Assembly (NCBI GenBank): GCA_000332255.1
Contig: KB235926.1
Span: forward strand, 2,306,734 to 2,370,733
DNA length: 64,000 bases
Origin: a cyanobacterium PCC 7702
GTDB lineage: Bacteria > Cyanobacteriota > Cyanobacteriia > Cyanobacteriales > Nostocaceae
Direction: 5' to 3'
Part shown: piece after piece, positions 58,641 to 64,000 of the stretch
Position numbering within the stretch: the first letter of the stretch is position 1
How the letters are laid out: every line of letters begins with the position of its first letter
Position numbers and translations under genes: made by a program
Notes under the pieces: generated by a model
Told to the model about the DNA's origin: nothing
Databases searched by the model: none
The model's input: the letters and a program-made list of their open reading frames with translations, nothing else

Positions 58641-59489
58641 TCAAATTTTTCGCCAAGGATTTTTAATTTGATTTGGCAACAATAACTGAGCAAATTTATT
58701 AAACAATTTCGTATATAAAGAGCTAGTAATATCTTTAGCGTATTGGGGCCTGTAAGGATAAGTGCAGTGAAGTACTTTAATAGGTTCGTTAATTGGTGGA
58801 TAATAATTCTTCCACTTACTAAGATAATTGTAGGAAGGTGGCAAGATTTTAAATTTTGGTTTAACTGCGGCGATCGCGCAAGCAAATGCACCTTGATCCT
58901 TCAAGAGTAATTTATCTTGATGACTGCGTACAATTTCAAAATAATATTTAAATTTTTCAAACAATAATTTAGTAGTTTCGCATTTCCGAAAAGCTATAAA
59001 ACCCCCATTGTACTGAATACTGTCTTCCTGTAACGGCAAACCAGCAGATTGTAAAATTGACAGCACGTTTGGATACGTTTTGTATGAATTTCTTCGTACT
59101 AAGTTTGTAGCTTTGGCAATCTGAGGCTGTACGTCTTCGGTTAACAACAAATCATATTCATCTAAATAATCAAACACATCATTGATGTCAGAAAGTAAGC
59201 AAGTATCTGCATCTAAATATATAGTCTTTTCAAATTGAGCAGATACTTCGTATAAAGCTAGCTTCGCTAAACGAGATGATAAAACGGTATTTTCACTTGC
59301 AGGAGCTGGTTTAAGAATAATATTTTTAAAACCTGTAAGTAAAGGGTATAAAATCTTAGGAACGCAGTGGAGGAGAATAATTATTGGTTCTTGATGAAAT
59401 TTTCTCACCGATGCTAAAAAATGAATGCAATCTTGAAAGGAATAAAGACCTGTTAAAATAGTAATAAATACTCTGTTATTTCTGGTCAT
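58641..59489 (-). CDS. GT8-like/nucleotide-diphospho-sugar glycosyltransferase
   Basis: A 282-residue GT-A protein with DxD motif KTIYLDADTCLLSD (about residues 84-97) and a later segment IQYNGGFIAFRKCE that resembles the 'NSGV' motif of GT8-type enzymes, then KDQGAFACAIA. Start chosen at the ATG at 59489 (MTRNNRVFITILTG), where the first beta strand begins; a longer frame to 59591 would run back into the preceding gene. Sugar unknown. Confidence 0.83.
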   Translation of the reverse strand: MTRNNRVFITILTGLYSFQDCIHFLASVRKFHQEPIIILLHCVPKILYPLLTGFKNIILKPAPASENTVLSSRLAKLALYEVSAQFEKTIYLDADTCLLSDINDVFDYLDEYDLLLTEDVQPQIAKATNLVRRNSYKTYPNVLSILQSAGLPLQEDSIQYNGGFIAFRKCETTKLLFEKFKYYFEIVRSHQDKLLLKDQGAFACAIAAVKPKFKILPPSYNYLSKWKNYYPPINEPIKVLHCTYPYRPQYAKDITSSLYTKLFNKFAQLLLPNQIKNPWRKI

Positions 59490-59511
59490 ATACTTTTCAA
59501 ATTTTTTTGAG

Positions 59512-60435
59512 TTAATGTGTCCATTCCCAGTAGGTTTTACTCCAGTCTTCATGATAATGAAAAACACCCTTCCATTGGTAAAAGTGAACAAAATTTTTAA
59601 TATCTAAAGTTTGCTCGACCTTTCTGAGCATATAAAGCGGTCTTTCTCCATAGAAAGAAGCCCACATTGTATAACTACTAGGAGGACCGATGATATAATC
59701 GCATTCAGCTAAGGAATATAAGTCTTCAATTATATGATTGTTGCCAAATGTGCAAGATAAATGTTGAAAATGCTGCTGAGTTTGGGCAGCATTAGAACAA
59801 ATTAAAAATGCGACTTTTTGATTGGGAAATAAAGTTTGTGCTGACTGCATTACCTTGACATATTGTTCAGTTTCAAAAAAATATTTACCATTTTGATGGT
59901 GGCGATAATCCCCATGTCGGATATGAACACCAATAATAATATCAGCTTCTTGACGCAGACGAGATATTAGTTTAAATATGTTTTCTTGGTATTTTTTTAA
60001 AGGGCGGAAATAAGCACGAATTGCTTCTCTATGTTTGTAAAGTTTATCCACTTCAGCAATAAACCAGCCGTCTCTAAATAACCATCCTTGAAAAAAAATA
60101 AGCTTTCTTGGCTGTAATTTTTCTACCAGGTCTAAGTTACTCCAATTAAAGGGACGATTTCGCTGAATGTTAATTACCTGAAAACGTCCGCTTTCGACTA
60201 AATAGCGATTGAATTTATAGTAGTATTGGCGCCAGCGTTGAGGAGCTGGAAAAGAAAAGAATAAAGGGGGATAACAACAGAATAAATCCCTAGCCGTTGA
60301 CTGAAAAAACTCGGCATACTCCTCAAAGGCTGGATTTAACACTGTGAAATTATTTTCCCGAGCAAATGCTATAAAATTTGCAAATAATAACAACCTATTT
60401 CCCAATTGCCCAGACTTAGCAGATATGATTAACAT
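59512..60435 (-). CDS. GT11-like (alpha-1,2-fucosyltransferase-type) glycosyltransferase
   Basis: A 307-residue protein. The N-terminus MLIISAKSGQLGNRLLLFA matches the glycine-rich start of fucosyltransferases of the NodZ/GT11 superfamily (GQLGN). The donor-site motif GVHIRHGDYRHHQNGKYFF (about 168-186) corresponds to the HxRRGDY motif, and DYIIGPPSSYTMWASFYG to the conserved C-terminal SSFS-W-A motif. Likely donor GDP-fucose, by family. Starts ATG at 60435. Confidence 0.84.
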   Translation of the reverse strand: MLIISAKSGQLGNRLLLFANFIAFARENNFTVLNPAFEEYAEFFQSTARDLFCCYPPLFFSFPAPQRWRQYYYKFNRYLVESGRFQVINIQRNRPFNWSNLDLVEKLQPRKLIFFQGWLFRDGWFIAEVDKLYKHREAIRAYFRPLKKYQENIFKLISRLRQEADIIIGVHIRHGDYRHHQNGKYFFETEQYVKVMQSAQTLFPNQKVAFLICSNAAQTQQHFQHLSCTFGNNHIIEDLYSLAECDYIIGPPSSYTMWASFYGERPLYMLRKVEQTLDIKNFVHFYQWKGVFHYHEDWSKTYWEWTH

Positions 60436-60485
60436 ATGTGAAAATTTCAGAAATAGTCGAGCAATGATATATTTATACTTCTAAG

Positions 60486-60701
60486 CTACCAATCAACTAA
60501 CTTAAGACGACTTGTTTGTATATAATCAAATATACGGTTGATGTGGCGACGAGTTTCTGTACTCATTTCACCATTTTTAACCGCAACAGAGGTAAGTAAA
60601 ATGTGATCTTGGCGGCTCATTTTTCCAGAAGAAATAATGCGATTAACTATTTCTTCGATGGCTAATTCTGGTTGTTTATATCTATTTTCTTGATCATTCA
60701 T
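60486..60701 (-). CDS. Small conserved cyanobacterial protein
   Basis: A 71-residue soluble helical protein. The C-terminal half (RRHINRIFDYIQTSRLKLVD) and the middle (KMSRQDHILLTSVAVKNGEMS) look like a small family widespread in cyanobacteria, function not known to me. It is the first gene of the minus-strand run leading into the glycosyltransferases, 50 bases upstream of the GT11-like gene; co-transcription is possible but it may be an older neighbour. Confidence 0.82.
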   Translation of the reverse strand: MNDQENRYKQPELAIEEIVNRIISSGKMSRQDHILLTSVAVKNGEMSTETRRHINRIFDYIQTSRLKLVDW

Positions 60702-60942
60702 ACTATTTAATAAAAATGTTCGAGAAGGTTTTTGTCGTCATGTAAAATTATGAGCTTTCTATCCAGACACCTGCGTAACAGTGAATATCAGTATATTGTT
60801 GTGTTTACTTTTAAACCTAGAGAAAATTTACTGAGAAATCGATATACTCTAGTTGTAGAAAAAATTTTTCAGTATAAATACAGTTTGGTCGGCAAATATT
60901 GTGAGTGTTTATTTGTTGCTAATGAGAAAAAAGGTGTAGAAA

Positions 60943-61716
60943 ATGCAAATACTTCGTTTGGAAGCACTTTTAGACAATTACATTTTTTTGCTTTATGACC
61001 GTCAAAAAAATATTGCTGTTGTTGTTGATCCAGCAGAAGCGGAACCTGTTCTTAAAAAACTTTATGAATTAGGGTTAAAATTAGTAGCGATATTTAATAC
61101 GCATCATCATTGGGATCACGTTGGCGGAAACAAAGAATTGATACGAAAGTTTCCGGAAGTGAAAGTATACGGTGGAGCGGAGGATCGAGGAAGAATACCG
61201 GGACAGCAGGTATTTTTACAAGAAGGAGCGCGCGTTGAGTTTGCACAGCGAGTAGCGGAAACGATATTTGTTCCCGGACATACTCGTGCTCACATCGCCT
61301 ACTATTTTCCTCCTCAAAATCTGGGAGAAGCAGGAGAGTTATTCTGCGGCGACACGCTTTTTGCTGGTGGTTGCGGTCGTTTATTTGAAGGTACGCCAAA
61401 ACAAATGATGGAATCTTTAGATAAACTCCGCCGCTTACCCGAGAATACACGAGTTTGGTGCGCCCATGAATATACTTTAAAAAATTTACAGTTTGCCTTG
61501 ACAGTGGATGGTGAAAACCCTGACTTACAACAAAGATACCGGGAAGTCAAAGCTCTTCGCAGTCGACAAGAAGCTACAGTTCCTTCCCTGTTGGGAATAG
61601 AAAAACGCACAAATCCCTTTTTGCGCTGGGAGCAACCAGCATTACAATTAGCAACTAACACCAAAGATCCAGTGCAAACCTTTGCTCGTCTGCGGGAGAT
61701 GAAAGATAGATTTTAA
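60943..61716 (+). CDS. gloB: Hydroxyacylglutathione hydrolase (glyoxalase II)
   Basis: A 257-residue metallo-beta-lactamase-fold hydrolase that cleaves S-lactoylglutathione in methylglyoxal detoxification. The dinuclear metal site is visible: THHHWDH (residues 53-59), [25 protein letters not shown] and [10 protein letters not shown]. The C-terminal substrate domain ends [17 protein letters not shown]. An AAGGTG ribosome-binding site precedes the ATG. Divergent from the glycan block. Confidence 0.95.
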   Translation: MQILRLEALLDNYIFLLYDRQKNIAVVVDPAEAEPVLKKLYELGLKLVAIFNTHHHWDHVGGNKELIRKFPEVKVYGGAEDRGRIPGQQVFLQEGARVEFAQRVAETIFVPGHTRAHIAYYFPPQNLGEAGELFCGDTLFAGGCGRLFEGTPKQMMESLDKLRRLPENTRVWCAHEYTLKNLQFALTVDGENPDLQQRYREVKALRSRQEATVPSLLGIEKRTNPFLRWEQPALQLATNTKDPVQTFARLREMKDRF

Positions 61717-61934
61717 TGCAGAAGATAGAGGATACAAGACCTGAAGTACGGGCACAATCTTAAAAATGAATAGAGGAGTTTTTGGACTTGCGATCGCACC
61801 CTAGATTTCGCTAGGATCGGAAGGTTGATCGGCAAAAAGCAAAACTTTTGGGGACAAAGCGAGACTCTTTATGAACTATTTTGCTCAAACCCCAAAACCT
61901 TAAGAATTGACAAGCGATACAAAAAAGAAAAACA

Positions 61935-62393
61935 ATGGCGAAACGCGTGCAGTTAGTTTTAACTCAGGATGTCAAGAAGCTGGGTAAGTCTGGCGACTTA
62001 GTAGAAGTAGCACCCGGTTATGCTCGTAATTACCTAATTCCCAAAAGTTTGGCAACTTTTGCAACTCCTGGTATTCTCAAACAAGTAGAACGCCGTCGGG
62101 AATTAGAACGCCAGCGACAGTTAGAACTCAAACAAAAAGCAGCTGAACAAAAAGCGGCTATAGAAAAAGTTGGCACCTTTAATATTGCCAAACAAGTGGG
62201 CGAAAAACAAGCTATCTTCGGTACCGTTACTACTCAAGATGTCGCTGATGTAATTCAACAAATCACAGGTATCGAAGTGGATCGGCGCGGTATTACCATA
62301 CCTGATATAGGTATGTTGGGAACCTACGAAGCACAAATCAAGCTACACTCAGAAGTAACGGCAAAAATCAACATTCAAGTTGTAGCTAGCTAA
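61935..62393 (+). CDS. rplI: 50S ribosomal protein L9
   Basis: A 152-residue protein with the L9 signature near the start ([33 protein letters not shown]), a long connecting helix (about 45-75, RREL...[13 protein letters not shown]) and the globular C-terminal domain. It binds 23S rRNA. It is followed by dnaB, an order common in bacteria. Confidence 0.97.
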   Translation: MAKRVQLVLTQDVKKLGKSGDLVEVAPGYARNYLIPKSLATFATPGILKQVERRRELERQRQLELKQKAAEQKAAIEKVGTFNIAKQVGEKQAIFGTVTTQDVADVIQQITGIEVDRRGITIPDIGMLGTYEAQIKLHSEVTAKINIQVVAS

Positions 62394-62421
62394 AAATCTA
62401 CAGCAAACAGATATCTTTTGG

Positions 62422-62445
62422 AGACGTTGCACTGCAACGTCTTTA
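62422..62445 (+). terminator. Hairpin between rplI and dnaB
   Basis: Perfect stem AGACGTTGC-act-GCAACGTCT followed by TTT. From memory, very similar GAGACGTTGC hairpins are a common dispersed repeat in filamentous cyanobacteria, so it may be both repeat and terminator. Confidence 0.6.
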
Positions 62446-62472
62446 TGTATTGAAAGCAAAAATTATCCACCT

Positions 62473-63825
62473 ATGTCTGAACAACTGAATTTTCAGGGAA
62501 TAGGTAGCGATCGCCTACCTCCTCAAAATATCGAAGCAGAAGAAGCGATACTAGGAGGTATATTACTCGATCCAGAAGCCATAAGCAGAGTTAGCGATCG
62601 CTTGGTACCGGAAGCATTTTACATCAGCGCTCACAAGGATATATATCAAGCAGCACTGCACCTTTACGAAGCTCGCAAACCCACAGACTTGCTTTCGGTT
62701 GCCAACTGGCTAGATGATAACGACATGCTTACTCGCGTGGGTGGAAGAAATAAACTAGCCTCTCTTGTAGACAGAACAGTTTCAGCAGTTAACATTGACG
62801 CCTTAGCATCATTGGTAATGGAAAAATACCTGCGACGTCAGTTAATTAAAGCAGGTAACGAAATTGTTCAGTTAGGGTACCAAACAGAAAACGAGTTACC
62901 CCACATTCTCGATCTCGCAGAACAAAAAGTTTTTGCGATCGCCCAGGAACGTCCCCAGTCTGGTTTAGTTCACATTGGGGAGACCTTGGTCAATGCTTTT
63001 CAGGAGATAGAAACTCGCCACCAGGGTTTAGCTTTACCAGGTGTACCGAGTGGATTTTACGATCTAGACGCCATGACCAGCGGTTTCCAGCCTTCTGATT
63101 TAATTATCGTTGCTGGTAGACCATCTATGGGAAAAACAGCTTTTTGCTTGAATCTCACCTATAATGTTGCAGCTACCTATAAGCTACCAGTTGCTATTTT
63201 CAGCTTGGAAATGTCAAAAGAGCAATTGGTACAACGCCTGCTAGCAAGCGAAGCAGAAATTGAAAGCGGTTATTTGCGCAGCGGACGTATCAGCCAATCG
63301 CAGTGGGAACCTTTAAGCCGTGCTATCAGCTTGCTTTCAGAAATGCCAATTTACATTGACGATACACCAAATATTACAGTTACAGAAATGCGCAGTCAAG
63401 CGCGGCGTTTGCAAGCAGAACTAGGAACCAATTTAGGATTAATTGTTATTGATTACTTGCAGCTGATGGAAGGAGCAGGTGACAACCGCGTCCAGGAATT
63501 ATCCAGAATTACTCGCAGTATTAAAGGTTTAGCACGGGAATTATCCGTACCGGTAATTGCTTTGTCTCAGTTAAGTCGAGGGGTAGAAGCGCGTACTAAC
63601 AAGCGTCCCATGTTGTCCGATTTGCGAGAGTCAGGTTCTATCGAACAAGATGCAGACTTAGTAATCATGTTATACAGGGATGAATACTACCACCCTGACA
63701 CTCCCGATAGAGGTATTGCAGAAGTTGTCATCGCCAAGCACCGCAACGGTCCGACAGGAACGATTAAACTTTTATTCGAACCACAATTTACAAAGTTTAA
63801 AAACTTAGCCAAACCAATTGCTTAA
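62473..63825 (+). CDS. dnaB: Replicative DNA helicase DnaB
   Basis: A 450-residue hexameric 5'-3' helicase of the replication fork. The N-terminal primase-interacting domain starts LPPQNIEAEEAILGGILLDPEA; the RecA-like C-terminal domain has Walker A GRPSMGKT (215-222), Walker B in LIVIDYLQLM, and SQLSRGVE plus SDLRESGSIEQDAD motifs. The protein is continuous, with no intein, although several cyanobacterial dnaB genes carry one. Likely co-transcribed with rplI. Confidence 0.97.
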   Translation: MSEQLNFQGIGSDRLPPQNIEAEEAILGGILLDPEAISRVSDRLVPEAFYISAHKDIYQAALHLYEARKPTDLLSVANWLDDNDMLTRVGGRNKLASLVDRTVSAVNIDALASLVMEKYLRRQLIKAGNEIVQLGYQTENELPHILDLAEQKVFAIAQERPQSGLVHIGETLVNAFQEIETRHQGLALPGVPSGFYDLDAMTSGFQPSDLIIVAGRPSMGKTAFCLNLTYNVAATYKLPVAIFSLEMSKEQLVQRLLASEAEIESGYLRSGRISQSQWEPLSRAISLLSEMPIYIDDTPNITVTEMRSQARRLQAELGTNLGLIVIDYLQLMEGAGDNRVQELSRITRSIKGLARELSVPVIALSQLSRGVEARTNKRPMLSDLRESGSIEQDADLVIMLYRDEYYHPDTPDRGIAEVVIAKHRNGPTGTIKLLFEPQFTKFKNLAKPIA

Positions 63826-63845
63826 TTTAGCTCGCAGTTAAAGCT

Positions 63846-63890
63846 AATGGCTAATTGAAACCAGCAATTAGCTATTAGCTATTAGCCATT
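63846..63890. repeat. Hairpin with ATTAGCT heptamer repeats
   Basis: AATGGCTAAT (63846-63855) pairs with ATTAGCCATT (63881-63890). The right side is (ATTAGCT)2-ATTAGCC (63867-63887). It lies between convergent dnaB and the FKBP gene, and its right arm includes two bases of the FKBP stop codon. Confidence 0.65.
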
Positions 63891-64000
63891 AACTCGCTTT
63901 CAAAAGCTCGACATCAAAAATTAAAGTAGCATTAGGAGGAATGATACCACCAGCACCACGAGCACCATAACCCAACTCTGGCGGGATAATTAATTGACGG
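63889..64000 (-). CDS. FKBP-type peptidyl-prolyl isomerase, C-terminal part
   Basis: The gene runs off the window; only its last 36 codons are present. They read [18 protein letters not shown], then [18 protein letters not shown], the characteristic end of the FKBP fold (Y-G motif in [19 protein letters not shown]). It catalyses proline isomerisation in protein folding. Location (cytoplasm, lumen or periplasm) cannot be judged without the N-terminus. Confidence 0.93.
   Translation of the reverse strand, partial: RQLIIPPELGYGARGAGGIIPPNATLIFDVELLKAS

Noticed and set aside
60732-60998. 88-codon plus-strand frame upstream of gloB
   Set aside because: It overlaps the gloB start in another frame, and gloB has a clear ribosome-binding site and full-length product.
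62473-63825. Intein in dnaB
   Set aside because: The helicase reads continuously through the Walker and DLRESG regions, at normal length.
1-64000. CRISPR array, transposase, tRNA or rRNA gene
   Set aside because: No regularly spaced direct repeats, no transposase-like protein and no T-loop/acceptor pattern recognised by eye; a dedicated tRNA search could still find one I missed.

Overview
The window looks like a stretch of cyanobacterial chromosome. HIP1 octamers (GCGATCGC) recur throughout, for example near 1183, 3350, 5630 and 9465. It carries a phycobilisome-core gene (apcD) and several families known mainly from cyanobacteria (DUF3038/DUF4335, Mo-dependent nitrogenase C-terminal domain, Ycf29-type regulator). 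The gene order asd-dapA-rnj divergent from tig-clpP-clpX matches the order I know from Synechocystis and relatives. A filamentous, Nostocales-like host is plausible, but this is inference. I found no rRNA, tRNA, CRISPR array, insertion sequence or prophage.

Layout. 1-6.1 kb: end of a sensor kinase gene, an aldehyde dehydrogenase, a molybdopterin oxidoreductase, ribosomal protein L32, a membrane-anchored caspase-like protein that has lost its catalytic pair, and an orphan nitrogenase-associated domain. 6.7-16.3 kb: RNase J, DapA and Asd on the minus strand; trigger factor, ClpP, ClpX and a hydrolase on the plus strand. 16.6-20.9 kb: an HPP membrane protein, groESL with CIRCE, a K-box-like motif and a readable promoter, then a Ycf29/Rre1-type response regulator. 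21-29 kb: a P-type ATPase with degenerate catalytic motifs, a DUF1345 protein, a YncE/phosphoesterase protein whose signal peptide lies in another frame across an A7 run, and an AI-2E-family transporter. 29-41 kb: asnS, small conserved proteins, an RsbW-like kinase, rlmD, apcD, purL, purF, a peptide-permease subunit and apt. 41.5-48.9 kb: DUF3038/DUF4335, an FHA-tagged class A penicillin-binding protein and a UbiB-family kinase.

49-60.7 kb is the main accessory block: eleven consecutive minus-strand genes, tightly packed. They encode seven intact glycosyltransferase-type proteins (including GT10-like and GT11-like fucosyltransferase candidates and a tandem pair of paralogues), one glycosyltransferase with an early stop codon, a PIG-L deacetylase, a small conserved protein, and an ABC exporter with a histidine-kinase phosphoacceptor domain fused to its C-terminus. 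Together they could build and export a surface glycan or glycolipid, with the exporter possibly under phosphorelay control. This is the best candidate here for an undescribed system. 60.9-64 kb returns to housekeeping genes: gloB, rplI, dnaB (no intein) and the end of an FKBP gene.

The other strong oddities are the pseudo-P-type ATPase (phosphorylation Asp replaced by Gly), the Tyr/Asn pseudo-orthocaspase and a perfect CRP-class palindrome in the purL upstream region.
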